Shown piece after piece: positions 1 through 11,758 of a DNA stretch of 64,000 nt. The notes beneath the pieces were generated by a model. That model was not told the DNA's origin. It saw nothing but the letters and a program-made list of their open reading frames with translations, and ran no database searches. The position numbers were made by a program, and so were the translations under genes. Source of the stretch: Cadophora sp. MPI-SDFR-AT-0126 (Eukaryota; Ascomycota; Leotiomycetes; Helotiales; Ploettnerulaceae). Positions within the stretch are counted from its first letter, which is position 1, and every line of letters starts with the position of its first letter. Location of the stretch: assembly GCA_020747065.1 (NCBI GenBank), contig JAGMVK010000007.1:1240001-1304000 (forward strand). The letters are read 5' to 3'.

Positions 1-939
1 GATGAACGCCATGATCAGGAGCCCCACGATAGTGATGATCTTGACACTGGCAAAGATGAACTCTGCCTCTCCATATATCTGAATGGCGAAGATATTCAAG
101 CAGACGACGAGGATGATGATGATGGTTATCCACACAGCAACGCTGATGTGTTCAGCTCCTTTCCACTAGGCAACCGGACAGTCAGCTATGTTCCTCCCAT
201 GAATATTTAGGAAGACGAGGATAAAGTCTCTAGAAAATTCCGCAATGTTAAAAGAGGGTATGATGTGCTCCGCGAAACCTACATATTGGATAACGATGGC
301 TGCGGCTGAGATTTCGGCACAAAGAGTGATGGCTGAGTTGTACCAGTTCTAACGCGGACTGTCAGCAAATGGCCAAGAATACCTCGGAGCTCTGTGCTAC
401 TAGATCTCTAAGATTGGGGAAAATATTGGGGTTGGTCGGGTGGGATCACTTACGTTCCAGCCGACGGCGAATCCCAATGCATCGTCCACATATCGGGCAC
501 AGAATTGAGGAATGGAACCAGGAAGAGGAAGCCAAGTTGCCATCTCTCCCAAGCACATCATCATGGCGTAGACTGCTACGCCCGTGAAAGAATAGCCAAG
601 GAGTACAGAGAGGGGGCCAGCTCGAGTGAAGGCGCTTCCGATACCCAAGAACAGACCAGTCCCGATGGTACCACCGAGCGCGATGAATTGAATGTGTCGA
701 GACTTGAGTCTTGAAGGTGATTCTGGTTAGCAAGTACTCAATGGATCAGATGCATAGGCGTACCCTCGAGTCACATAGCCATATTCTTCAGCCGTTTCGA
801 TGTCGCCATAAAGGGCTGCAGCTTCCTGAATACGACCAGTCTTGGTCTCAGTGCCAGTGGAGGGGTCGACATAGTTGTTGTGGCCATGGGAGGCAGGCGA
901 CTCTGGAGCCTCGTTCACGGCATATGTCTCTTTGTCCAT
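1..939 (-). CDS. Amino acid permease (AAT family), 5' part, truncated by window edge
   Basis: This is the N-terminal third (about 220 residues) of a plasma-membrane amino acid/H+ symporter of the fungal AAT/YAT family; the rest lies beyond position 1. Inferred minus-strand exons are 939-764, 709-454, 348-283 and 165-1. They join in frame through three GT-AG introns of 54, 105 and 117 bp. After a hydrophilic cytosolic tail of about 60 residues come the family landmarks: RGLKSRHIQFIALGGTIGTG at TM1, the LGEMATWLPLPGS stretch, a GFAVGWN-NWYNSAIT segment, and ISAAAIVIQYW followed by the VAVWITI helix. The tail is rich in Glu, Thr and Ser, as in permeases whose turnover is controlled by ubiquitin. 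The TM1-TM3 pattern resembles dicarboxylic-type (Dip5-like) permeases, but the substrate cannot be assigned from this part. No neighbour on the left is visible. Confidence 0.9.
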
Positions 940-3900
940 GATTGGTATTGGTATTGGTCCAACCAGAGATGAAGTTGGGTAGCAGAAGTAAGGAGGGAAA
1001 TGTGTTCGCGAGGGAGGGAAGAGGCGACGGTCTTATAGAAAGTGAGTGGAGTGGCAGGCTGGATAATGGTAACACGCCAGGGGTGGTCTATGTGCACAGA
1101 GATGGGATGGACGGGAGACACTGCGTGGGGCGAGAGATGTGGAGAAGATGGTGTTCGTACTCTCGATTTAGTCGGGAGATCGATATGTGTGAGTGGCTGG
1201 CTGGGTGGGTGGTTGCAGATACAGATGCAGATGCAGACTACTAATTATTGTTCCCAGATGGATGGGAGGAACGATCAAGAGCCAACGACGACCAGCCACA
1301 CCTGCCTCACCTGCCTCACCTGGTGTGCTTTCACTTTCACCCACCTTGTATCTTCTTCTCTTCTCTTCTCTTCCGCACCTGCACCTGCATCCCTAGACCT
1401 GCACCGTTAGCTTTTGGTCTGCACTGCACTGCACTGGACTGCAAGGCTCCGGCTCCGGCTCTGGCTCTAGCAGGCCAGGCGCCTTTGCTTCCTTCAGACA
1501 TCCCACCACTTGCCTACCAACGCCTTATCATATCGGCACACTCTGCCAATCTCGAAAAGACGAAGTGAGTTTTCTATATGTGCTACAGGGTGTGTAGATT
1601 CTATTAGTTCTAGTCACATACAGACAGATTACATGACTCTCAACTGAAAAGAGTGGGAAATGAAACTCGATACACGTCGTGGGACTTACGAGCTATGAGC
1701 TGCCACCTGAACCCTTGCATTCATGGCCCGGGGCCATGGACGGACTTGTCCAGCGATTTAGTCTCTACCATATCTAATAACATTATCCTATTCGTCTCAG
1801 CGTTTCAAGCCACCATGCACACCTTCCAACATCTTAGCTCCGAGCAGGTGAGCTTTCGGACGGTCGACCCCCCTCTCGGCCCAGGGTTCCAGGCTGATCT
1901 TCCTACCTTCCAAAATTGGAGCTCTAAGTTTAGTTTGGTTCGGAGCCAGGAGCGAGCGTGCTGGGGCACAGAGTGTACAGAGTTCCACAGTGTGTGGTTC
2001 TGTGCTTGGGAAAAGTCTCGAATCCTTCTGCGAGATGCCAATTCGGAACCTCGCTTATTTATTTCTGGAAACGGCCAATTCCATGCCGCTACTTACCTTA
2101 TTGTTGCAGCAGCAGCTAAAGTACGGAGGTACCATGTAAGTTCTCGTGGGAGGTTACACACTGCCGTCTAGGGCATCTACTTGCTTTCACCTGGGAGGAT
2201 TGCGGACGAGCGATGGCGAGTTCGTCCTCACACCTAGATCGTAAGTTTTCATGCATGTCAAGCCAAGTTGAGAGAAGCATCAGCTAATTCCTCGGCGAGG
2301 CCGTTGGCAAAGAAGCTTGATGTGCTCTCGACCACTTGATAGGCGTGAGGGACGGCACTTCGATAGGACACTTCAAGTTATGGCTTTCTGGAACCAGTCC
2401 AGTGAGAGAACTCCCTTGCCGAGGCAAGCCAAGACGATAAGAAGACTGGGCGAATTGCACCTGAAGCCATCTGCTTACAGGGGTGCAGCACCCAGGTCAG
2501 CTCTGATTCGCAGCAGGACGCCCAGTGATTTATTGATGTTTGCGCGGGGACAGCCGGCGTGGAGAGATTGTCAGCCTGGGTATTGGCCGGTTGCGACCCA
2601 AAAGCTTGTTTCGAGCGCAATCCACGACGAAAACCATCGAGTAGGTCAAAAAGGAAATATGAAGGGCAAACGAGCTATCGATCTCCAAGGTCGGTAATTC
2701 CTAGTTCCACTCACCTCCACCACGCCAGATTCGGAGAAATATCATGCCATTCGCATACATGATCGTGTGACAGCAACCAGCCATGTCGGTGCTTTCATCC
2801 AAATCATCAATGATTGGCTGTTCTCTTCAGCCGATATCACGCCCCATTGCTTCCACGATCTGATCCCATTAGCTCCAAAGAGGCCATCGTGCAGAACAGG
2901 TCACCAAATAGCTCGATAACATCCTACATCGTCGAAGGCCTTGCTAACAGCCAGTCCTGGACGAATCTTCCCTTGAAGTAAAAACCCCTCGCACTTCTAG
3001 AGGCACTTCATTCTGCCTTCTTATCTTTACATAGATTCAATGCTTCTGATCACGCCGTTTTAGTTTGTGTTGCGCGAGCTTCTATTTGAGATGCCCTGCT
3101 TGGAGGAGCCGAGATAGGAAGGTGTGTGGTGGTGTGGCTTTTGGGCGTTTCTCCCAAGCTGGGATCAGTCCACGATCCTGGACACTAGAAACGAACTAGA
3201 ATTGTAGCGGAACCTCATCTTCAAACACAGCATTTAGGCACTTGGCTAGGCAAGTAGAAAATTTGCTTTGGCACCTTTCACAGCAGTCTACAATTTTCGT
3301 CTCAGTGTCAACAAGTCATCTAAAAGACGCTCCTCATAACCTTTACGAGTCTTCCATGGCTCCCTGCCTTCGTAGGACAAAACTTGAACGTTGTACGGAT
3401 TTTCCAATGACTTTGCCAAAAGAACCTCCACATATCATAGAAGTCGAACATACAAGTCATCAGCGAGCATTGGCCCTATAACAGTGGTACTGGTCTAAGC
3501 TATGGGAGGTTTCTGCTCGGAACTCAACACGCCACAGAACACCAGTTTCCACGCCCATCAACAGACCGAAGTGGACCAAAATGCCTATCGTTCTGTACGA
3601 GGCTCAAACCTGTAAATGCAGATTTTGCTGCCATGGACCACTTCTCCTGGATGGAGCTCCAAATACGCATCACTTCCTGATAAGGTCTCCTCCACGTTGC
3701 CACAATGAGCAGTACTGGGGCAGGTTCAGATATGGAAACACCACTGGGACGGTCCGAATACATGGGAATGAGCTAATAGACAGTGGGTGTGATGCCGAAT
3801 CGATGTGCTGTGGCGTGATGTAAGAACAGGCCAGTGACAGTCGAGCAACAACAGACGTGAGAAGTTGAGGTGCGTGGATGTGAATAATTCCTCAAAGAGC

Positions 3901-4283
3901 TCTCGGGCACCATATAGACAACCTTGAATGCGGCCTGCTTGGTAGAGTTCGGTGGTTGGGAAGCTTTGCGCTCCATCTCTAGAACCAACTTCCACTGGAA
4001 GGACGACTCGAACAAAGTATAGATATTCGAAAATTAGGAACATGTCGAAAATCTGCGAGAAATATAAAAGAAGGTAATATATACCAATATCAACTTGAGG
4101 ACCAGCAATGAGAGAATGCGAGGCTCAACATTGCCATCCACAAACCACTGGTAACGCTCAAAACCAGACCAGCAGCTCTGCCTCCACGCCAGAGGAGAAA
4201 CGACTTGAAAAGTTGAGGGCAAATCTCTGTGAGACTAGTTAAATGATCTATATACCAAAAGGTCCCTTCTTTGGCCCATACCT
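940..4283. other. Gene-poor intergenic region
   Basis: No convincing gene is seen in these 3.3 kb. Several open frames exist (for example 1653-2171 plus and 2317-2697 plus), but none shows a recognisable domain, splice structure or coding-like composition. A fragmented hydrophobic frame on the minus strand at about 3726-4222 could be a decayed membrane-protein gene, but it cannot be named. The first few hundred bases hold the promoter of the permease and the microsatellite cluster listed separately. Confidence 0.5.
1215..1468. repeat. Cluster of simple-sequence repeats
   Basis: Several different short tandem repeats lie within about 250 bp, upstream of the permease start: a GCAGAT-type hexamer array at 1215-1238, a CTGCCTCAC duplication at about 1299-1323, a TCTTC run at about 1350-1373, GCACT triplets at about 1420-1435 and a GGCTCC/GGCTCT hexamer array at 1445-1468. 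They were read directly. They are imperfect and short, so replication slippage is a sufficient explanation. A promoter role for the permease is possible but unsupported. Confidence 0.7.
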
Positions 4284-5096
4284 CTAGTCCAGCTCAATCC
4301 TCTTCCCCTTCAAACCCCACGCTCCTATCGTCTTTCCCAGCACATATCCAGCATAAGCCCCAGCGACAATAGTAACAGGCCACTTCTGCCACTCCCTATC
4401 CCAATCCAACGGAATCGGCACGGCACCCATCCAAGCTCCCAGCAGACATCCCACCGCACCGCCAAACACCTCATCGATAGGACTATACAGCGAGATCACC
4501 TCTCTCCATTTCTTGCCATCAGAGCCATGCACGTAAATGAGAGGGAAGACAGTGAGGAGGGCGATATGCGCGGAGCAGAGGAGGGTGTGTGGGAGGTGGG
4601 TAGTGAGAGGGGCGCCGAAGAGGATTTGGAGGATGGTGAGGATGGGGATGGAGAATGCTGTGAAAAGGAGAGCGACGAATGCAGTCTGCAATGTATCTAG
4701 TATTAGCAAAGCATCCCCATCCAGATAGAAGCAGATCTAGTTTCAGCAACTCACCAGTATCCTCTTCGCAGCATCCCCCTCTGGCTTCTTCGGAGCATTG
4801 AGCTTGACTTTCTTGACAACTTTTGTATTCGACCCAACGGCAGGTAGACAGAGTACCGCGTACGATATCTGTACAGCTGCCAGAGGCAACAATGTACTGA
4901 GCAGCGTAGAGGTTGGGTCTGCGACCAGAGCTGGAAAGCGGATGTAGAACGCGGAAAGGAGGATCGCGGGATGGACTTGAGATAATATCCGGGCAATATC
5001 GTTAGGAAGTAGTTCAATCGGTAAGGAAGGTTTTATTGTGATGACTTGTGGTGAGGCGCCAGCGCTCGACATGGTTACTGGATCAATGAGTGGCAT
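4284..5096 (-). CDS. GPI11: GPI anchor biosynthesis protein Gpi11/PIG-F
   Basis: An integral ER membrane protein that supports addition of ethanolamine phosphate to GPI-anchor mannoses, working with the Gpi13 and Gpi7 type transferases. Two exons, 5096-4755 and 4685-4284, join in phase 0 through a 69-bp GT-AG intron. This gives 247 residues, or 239 if the second in-frame ATG at 5072 is used; both are near the usual family size. The protein is nearly all hydrophobic helices with a short basic linker (KVVKKVKLNAPKK). The C-terminal half carries the PIG-F pattern: a YVHGSDGKKW loop, a LYSPIDEVFGG segment, a DWDREWQKWPVTI motif and a final glycine-rich helix GAYAGYVLGKTIG. The next gene upstream on the same strand, translin, ends 385 bp away, so the promoter is short. 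Confidence 0.9.
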
Positions 5097-5480
5097 TGTA
5101 TGGGTTTGAAATCAAAGGGAATATTCAAAGGACGCGCTGGGGGACACTTTCAAGCTTCACTTTTGGGCCTCGGGACGGAGATTCGATGTTCCGTGCGTCA
5201 AGAAACCTTGAGCTTCAGTTGTTTTATGCGGGGCTAACATTGAGCAGATATGAAGCATCAGCTTATGCTTATTGCTCCTTAGATTGTGATTTGCTGCGAG
5301 CTATGTATGATCGGTGCAGCTTGCAGACAAAAGCACTCCTGTGCTTCAGTTTGCGGTCCTTCTTCTGTCCTAAATTTTCATCAACCATAACACTACGCCC
5401 CGTAATGCAAGCAAGTATTCCTCCCATGCGGTCCAGTATCTCGTTATCAGTCGTATTTTGTCCCTCAAAATTGTCCTTAA

Positions 5481-6295
5481 TCAAGCCTCTGCCCCAGCTT
5501 TTGGAACTAGATTCCTCAGCGACAAATCGTAGACAATATCCTCTATCTTCTTGACATTGTACTTAATGCTATCGCTCCTCCGTCTCAGAGAATCATTCTT
5601 GAGGTTCAAGATTTGGAAACCAGCATGTAGATCCTTAACAAACTGGCTGATTTGTAGTGGCCGTTGGTAGTCGCCGAGGGTGACAGAATTGATAGCTAGT
5701 CGGGAAAGCTCTTCGATGAGGGTTATGAGGGATTGGAGGTACTCTTCGATTGTGATATGGAAAGCATCTCGATCTTTAAGATTGACAGGAACTGGAGGAT
5801 TATCAGCATTTGATCTTGCAACATAAATAAATGGCATGCCGTTGAGAATCGCGCCCACTTCTTCGATTGTGAGGAGTTTGCCTTGTTCGGCCTGGACGTA
5901 GGAGCTCATGCCCCCAAGCCATCCGCAGAATAGAATTGAGAAGACGACATTCTGTACATCTCGAGTCCAGAGGCCGTTATATTTGTAGTATGGGGAGCTG
6001 GAGGAGATCTCAGCAAGCTTGCTGATGCTCTCAGCCTCTTCCTTGATAGAAGCTTCAGCAGCAACGAGGACAGGCCCAACTGCGATTGTTAGAGATGTAC
6101 AGCAGAAAGAGGGGTATGCTCACGGTTTGCAGCTGGAGTTGAATGTGCTCTTGACAGAACAGACTGCGCATTTCGGCCTTGTCTCTCCAGAGTTTGCGTG
6201 ATAGCTCGAATTTGGTCTCTTACCTCAGCGTCATCGTCGATCTTGGCCTGGAGCTGCTCGAAAATTCGAGGGTCTACCATTCCAGAGCTTGTCAT
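5481..6295 (-). CDS. Translin (single-stranded nucleic-acid-binding protein)
   Basis: Translin forms octamers that bind single-stranded RNA and DNA and, with TRAX, the C3PO nuclease. Exons 6295-6124 and 6079-5481 join through a short 44-bp GT-AG intron in phase 1, giving 256 residues; the family usually has 230-260. The start chosen is the ATG at 6295 (MTSSGMVDPRIF), because the upstream in-frame ATG at 6346 adds residues the family lacks. Recognisable features are the all-helical N-terminus with an EVRDQIRAI segment, the TRDVQNVVFSILFCGWL helix, and the highly conserved C-terminus RRRSDSIKYNVKKIEDIVYD followed by LSLRNLVP. I did not find a TRAX partner gene in the window. Confidence 0.92.
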
Positions 6296-7807
6296 GATGG
6301 GCAAGCTGTTGTTTTTGGAGGGGTAAAAAGCTTCGGCAGTCACCATGAGACTTCTGAGCCCTGGTCACGAAGCTTGCTTCAAGAGCCGCTGTTAGGGCAA
6401 CCCTTCGCACAAACCGTCCGGAGGCAGGGCCAGATGTCAGAACGACATGAAAAATCTCGCAGCAGCCTTGTCTATTCTTCTACATATTCTAGACTCACTA
6501 GCTTTCAGGTTACCGCCCTTACTTCAGCTCTCCCAAAGCTTAGACAGCCCTTCTCTCTGCAAATTTTCAGGCTCCAGGGTCCTCACCCCATCTCGGCCTC
6601 AATTTTCAAGCTCACCATTTCCAATTCCTCACCATAATTTCTCAGATGCAAAGCAAAGTTCTTCTTCGCGATCCTGGGCAAGCCAGAATCTACAATGAAA
6701 AAAAGGGTTGTCGCGTCGACAGGAGGCAGTGTGATACCTGTGACACAGTGCGAGAAAGCATAGGCAAGCCCAGAGGCAATCTCGCAGAAGACAAAAATAA
6801 GTATAATCAATGTTCCAGGCGTTGCCTGGATTTCAGAGATTAAACTGAAAAGAACAGATACTACACTTGATCTAAGCCAATAGGCAAAGAGAGCTAAAGA
6901 GAAAAGAAGAGGTTTTGGAAGGGAGGAGGGCGAGAATATATAGAAATTCTGGAGGGCCCGTGCTCTGTGCAGACGCTAAGCTGTTTGCTCTGTTTGCTTG
7001 ATTGCCTGGAATGTTTGTTCTGTTTGTTGTGGTTTTGTGGCTGGGCTCTCCACCTGCAATCTAAATTGAGTTTAGCGGCAGAAGATGCGAGTTGAATGTG
7101 GGTTGGATGTGACAAACTCCACCACATTTACCCTAGCTTACGACATGTAACACCAGAAAGGCCGTCCAAATGCAACACCACGGTACAGAGTCAAAATTGA
7201 AGTTGAATTTCAGATCCAGAAAGGATACATAGGTTGAGAGTTTGATTGTGGAATTGATGTTTACTCTCCACGCTCGCTTAGACGAGGCGGTGGTGACTTA
7301 GGTAACCGTCTCTCTCTCGAACCAAACATTCAACGAAAGAGCTTGAATCATCGTCAGCATTTTCCGTCGCTCGAGATGTCACTGCCCTTAGCCGACCATT
7401 CATATCGGCGTTTCCAAAAAGAATGAGACATGCTGCTCGTTTCTGTTCACTCGTCGAGAGACTTTGCACCTTCTCCACGAATGCACAACCCTCCGGACGG
7501 GATGTTTTCGTAAACAACATCACCTGAGCCATCCACGGGCGCCCAGAATATCTACATAAGCTCTGATTATATAGGGGGAAAACAAGATCCTACTTTACCG
7601 ATTGGAGTGGTGATTAAGAGTCGTAGAGGGTCTATCGCGAACGAGAATGTACTTCTTTTTGTTGATGCTTGCTAACAGTTTTTATATCTGAGAATGTAAT
7701 ATAACGAATTCAATACTTGTCAAGAACAACATGCTTCTATCCAAACCGCCCCTCAAACGTTATCTCTACTTGTGATGTACATATTTACACATTTTATCGT
7801 CAACTAA
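6296..7807. other. Intergenic region with two unassigned minus-strand ORFs
   Basis: About 1.5 kb separates translin from NTH1. Two minus-strand frames were examined. One at about 6900-6583 is hydrophobic, with two membrane-like stretches and an LRNYGEELEMVSLKIEAEMG end. It has no ATG in its own open stretch, so it would need an upstream exon. The other, 7278-7532, is an 84-residue frame with an acidic-serine patch. Neither matches a family I know and neither is called as a gene. A CTCGCTTAG copy of the dispersed motif described elsewhere lies at 7273-7281. Confidence 0.35.
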
Positions 7808-9010
7808 TCATACCTTCTCTCCCTTCATATCCTCCTCAGGATCCGCATTAACGACCACCTCGCTTTCCACGACCTCACTCTCAACCACCACCTCTTCCAC
7901 CAAAGCCCCGCCCTCTTCCTTGATTCTCTCCTCCTTCAATTTCCTCCCAATAGTGACCTTCCCCCTCTCAGCAGCCTTACAAAGTCCCCGCAATCCCAAC
8001 TCACACTCCCCGCACTTACGTCCAACAGGGAGACAAACAGTCTGACCCAATCCGACCAAAACCCAATTAATCTCATGCCAAAGCTCTCTAGGCAGCCAAG
8101 CCTGTAGCGCCAGCCTTGACTCCTCCGGCCCTTTCGTCTTGTGCCATCCCCAGAGATTCGTAATGCGATGGACATGTACATCGACACCGATCCCCTCATG
8201 CTTCCCCCACGCCACACTCAAACATAAATATCCCATCTTTGGTCCCACGCCAGGAAGTGCCATCAGCCCCTCAATCGTATCAGGAATATCCCCGTCATAC
8301 TGATCTCTCAGAATCTCTGCCGTCGCTTTGATATACCTCGTCTTATTGTTGTGAAATCCAACAGCCCAGATCAACTCATTCAGGAGTTTGGGATCAACAG
8401 CCAGTATATTCTCCAGGTTCAATCCACCTGGCGCACCCTCCTTATACGGCGGCAATTCCGTGTATAAGCGATTCATGGCTTGGAAATTCGTGGTATCTTT
8501 CGTCTGCGAGGACAGCATCAAGGCTGTAAGGGTATGGTATCTCTTGATTTTCGGGGCCACAGTCTCTTGTGCCAACCTCTCACAGCCCATCGTATCCACA
8601 GCAGCATGTTGCGCAGCACCCGACGTGCGCATCTCCTTCACCACAGCATACACTTCGGCCCAGTCATTCGGTGGATGAATCTCGATATCACCGGTCTCTT
8701 CATTCTTGACTTTGCGAGCAGGTTTCCGGACCTTGCGCTCTTTCGCCGGAGAGAATGTGACGGTTTCTTCGATCTCAGCCTTGACTTGTATCTTGGTTGG
8801 GGATTGCTTCGTGGGTGTCCGTGGGGTAGGCCGTTTCCGCTTTCGTGAAGGGATCACATCTTCGATGTCCAGTGGTTCCTCGGAATCTTCCTTCTTCACA
8901 GAACCATTATGTGCGAATCGCGAGATGGAGGTTCGAGTGCTTCTTCGTGGAGAGATTGATGTTGCATTCAAAAGTTTGGAGGTTTCTTGGGAGATCTTGG
9001 AAGTCCGCAT
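7808..9010 (-). CDS. NTH1: Endonuclease III-type DNA glycosylase/AP lyase (Nth1)
   Basis: A bifunctional base-excision-repair enzyme that removes oxidised pyrimidines and cleaves at abasic sites, in the nucleus and probably mitochondria. It is a single exon of 400 residues. The start is the ATG at 9010, the first real ATG in the frame. The N-terminus is basic and serine-rich (possible mitochondrial presequence) and is followed by an RKRKR nuclear signal at about 56-60. The HhH-GPD domain has LPGVGPK with the catalytic lysine at about 258 and VDVHVHR with the catalytic aspartate at about 277. Four cysteines at about 326, 333, 336 and 344 (C-X6-C-X2-C-X7-C) should hold the 4Fe-4S cluster; the last spacing is two residues longer than in E. 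coli Nth. The C-terminal tail is acidic and valine/glutamate rich. Confidence 0.93.
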   Translation of the reverse strand: MRTSKISQETSKLLNATSISPRRSTRTSISRFAHNGSVKKEDSEEPLDIEDVIPSRKRKRPTPRTPTKQSPTKIQVKAEIEETVTFSPAKERKVRKPARKVKNEETGDIEIHPPNDWAEVYAVVKEMRTSGAAQHAAVDTMGCERLAQETVAPKIKRYHTLTALMLSSQTKDTTNFQAMNRLYTELPPYKEGAPGGLNLENILAVDPKLLNELIWAVGFHNNKTRYIKATAEILRDQYDGDIPDTIEGLMALPGVGPKMGYLCLSVAWGKHEGIGVDVHVHRITNLWGWHKTKGPEESRLALQAWLPRELWHEINWVLVGLGQTVCLPVGRKCGECELGLRGLCKAAERGKVTIGRKLKEERIKEEGGALVEEVVVESEVVESEVVVNADPEEDMKGEKV

Positions 9011-9840
9011 GTTGAAGGTGGGGCATCTGCAGGTGCACAAGGCTGTCGGTGGATGTGGAAGTGGAAGTGGAGGTGGAAGATAGGATCTGTTTGGATTTTG
9101 AGCTCGAGAAGAGCTGCAACCCCTGAATGATCAGCGGCTCGGCCCGCAAAATCGAGGACGTCAAGATTCACCGGATCCATTCCAAGCACCTTGTGTGAGG
9201 CAGATGAAGCAAGCAAAGCAAACAAGCAAGCAACAGAAGAAATCTCTGAAGAAAGCATCAACAAAGACGGAAAGACACTTAAATGCAAATTGTAAAACTT
9301 GCGCATAGGCCAATACTCAGATTGTACGTGTGATCATTTCTTCATTTCAAAACTGAACTATAGAATTTCCCGCATGTATGGCAAGCAGAGCAGAGCAAAG
9401 CAGAGCAGTCTTGCACGACGTGCTGGAACTAGTTAACATGGATAATCGCAGCTCTCTTTGTATCCTTGGATGTTTAATAGGGGAGACCATGCCCATGGGA
9501 ACGGCTGGTCGTAGTGTTGAGAGGTGTACGGACCAAGAAAATGGCTGCGCTTGTCAATCAGCCAGCAATGGTCTCCCCTCAATTCAACCAGCCAGCCAGT
9601 GCGGCAGGCACATCCACAGCCCTTGCCCTTCTCTCCAAATCGTCCCAAGAGTATCACTTGGGTTTCTTATCTCCTCTCGTTGATATTTGGATCTGCACAT
9701 CCTCGTTCCATCAATTTGAAGGTTCGAGATAACCAGTGTGGACTTTCATCAAATCACTGACACCTTGCTCTCTCATAGAAGTTCCTCTCGTATTTACCAG
9801 GATCTTGAATCTTGTCGTTCTGCCGTGCGACAATACTCGG
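9011..9840. other. Divergent promoter region between NTH1 and the amine oxidase
   Basis: This 830-bp spacer must hold the promoters of two genes transcribed in opposite directions. A minus-strand frame continues from NTH1 into it, but its composition is repetitive and it lacks family similarity. A GCAGAGCA-type short repeat is seen near 9380-9410. No other gene is seen. Confidence 0.5.
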
Positions 9841-11758
9841 ATGTTACTGTCCAGAAGCCCACAATGGATCTCAACAAGAAGGCAAGTAAGAGGAAAGAGC
9901 CTTGTAGATTTGCTGCAGCTTCTCAATGCCTTATTGGAAAGGCACCCGAGGCCATGCCATGAGCTCGACATGTGTCTGTCAGGTTTACTTCTATTTACTA
10001 ATCCAAAACAGTTCCGTCCGCAAGATCCATTGAAAACATCAGCCAGTGTCTGCATCGTCGGTGCTGGAGTCGCAGGACTTCGCTGCGCGGACGTCCTGCT
10101 CCAGCGCGGCTTCGACGTCACTATTCTCGAAGGACGGGATAGGATTGGAGGGCGTGTGACACAGACAAAACTTTCATCTGGCCATGTAGTAGACCTTGGA
10201 GCGAATTGGATTCATGGAACAGAGTCGAATCCAATCATGGATCTCGCAAAGTTAACGAATACTCCAACACATGGCTGGTGAGTATCGACCTCGATGTTAC
10301 CAAAATGGGACCGTACCTGGCTCTTGCAAGATAATCGGAGCCTCCAGAGCTTCCAAGCTTAGAAAATGTATGCTGATCTGTGGATAGGGGTGAAAGTTTC
10401 AACGTCTTTGATGAAGACGGAAAACCTTTGAAGGATGGCAAAAGATTGAACGAAGCATTGTGGGGTATCATTATGCAAGCATTCAAATACTCTGCAGATA
10501 ACACAGCCACTATTGACCCGAAAGAAAGTCTCCATGATTTCTTCCTTGAGAAAGTGCACGAGATGTTCCGGACAGAGGAAGAGTCGAGGGAAAGAGAGAC
10601 AATGCTGCAAATGACTGAAATGTGGGGTGCATTTGTTGGAAGTCCAGTACAAACTCAAAGCTTGAAATTCTTCTGGCTTGAGGAGTGCATTGATGGTGGT
10701 ATGTACTTACGACCCTCTCCTCAAAGGATTCAGTTGCCTTGCAAGATCCAATACAATTTTATCTGCAGGGTCGAAGTCTGCCTGGCAGTGCCTGCTCTGG
10801 ATTCTGACATAAAGTAGAGAACCTCTTTTGTGCGGGGACTTATCAGAAGATACTGGAGATAATTGCACAGCCCGCTCTCAAGAATGCCAAGCTCAATTTA
10901 TCAACCAAAATCATATCAGTTGAGTCTTGCTCTGGTAAAGCTTCCGTGTGCGACGAGAACGGACGTTCCAGTGAATTCGATGAGGTCGTCATCACCTGTC
11001 CACTTGGCTGGCTACAGAAAAATAAAGATGTCTTCCATCCTGGGCTACCAGAGCGATTTGGTCAGGCAATTGATGCTATCGGATATGGTTCACTGGAAAA
11101 GGTGCGTGATACCATCCCAACTCTCAAGACGAGAGACTAATCAGCATAGGTATATATCACCTTCCCTCGAGCCTTTTGGCTCGGCAGCAATGAGCATCCA
11201 GATGAAGTTCCACACACGGGCTTCACCCAGTGGATTGCTCCGTCATATACGGATGCAATGAACCCACTTCGATGGAATCAGGAGGTAGTTGACCTAGCTA
11301 CTCTTCCCGGATCTTGCGCGCACCCTACTCTCCTGTTCTACCTGTATGGAGATCAATCGGTATCATTCGCAAGCAAGCTCTCGACAATGACAACTCAAAA
11401 AGAACGCGACGGATACCTGACAGCCTTCTTTAAGCCATACTATTCACTGCTTCCACACTTCGACCAGAACTCGAAGGACTGCACACCTGTGCAATGTCTG
11501 GCGACTACATGGGTATCTGACGATCTTGCTGGGAACGGTAGTTACACTACCCTTCGAACTGGTGTCCAAGAGGCAGACAAGGACATCGAGATCATGAGAG
11601 AAGGTCTTCCAGGTCGCAGTATTTGGTTTGCGGGTGAGCATACTGCCCCATTTGTTGCGCTTGGGACCGTGACTGGTGCATATTGGTCTGGTGAGGCTGT
11701 GGCAAATCGAATTGCAAGCTCATATGGCATGGATGGGTCTGACGGTAAGAACTTGTAG
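9841..11758 (+). CDS. Flavin-containing amine oxidase (polyamine oxidase-like)
   Basis: This probably oxidises polyamines or their N-acetyl derivatives with FAD, giving an aldehyde and H2O2. Exons 9841-9885, 10012-10277, 10388-10698, 10818-11101 and 11150-11758 close exactly in frame and encode 504 residues. Introns are 126, 110, 119 and 48 bp. The Rossmann motif VCIVGAGVAGLRCADVLL lies at about 28-45, followed by ILEGRDRIGGR and the LGANWIHG loop. The C-terminus has FAGEHTAPFVALGTVTGAYW, the second FAD-contacting motif. The GENLFCAGTYQKIL and EVVITCPLGWL segments are typical of the family. Start choice: an in-frame ATG at 9736 would add 35 residues, but 9841 is the nearest ATG before the first intron. 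LSD1-type demethylase is less likely because no SWIRM or tower domain is seen. Confidence 0.88.

Noticed and set aside
1653..2171. 172-codon plus-strand ORF
   Set aside because: No domain, no splice structure, Cys/His/Ser-rich random composition; opposite-strand frames are equally open.
3726..4222. Two offset hydrophobic minus-strand frames resembling a membrane protein
   Set aside because: A join would need a 33-bp intron, and no family can be recognised; kept only as a possible relic in the intergenic note.
5090..5554. 154-codon plus-strand ORF
   Set aside because: Overlaps the translin 3' end and the GPI11 start region; no family resemblance.
8968..9306. Minus-strand ORF with a signal-peptide-like start
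   Set aside because: Lies in the NTH1 5' region in another frame; Leu/Ser-rich start followed by histidine-rich low complexity.
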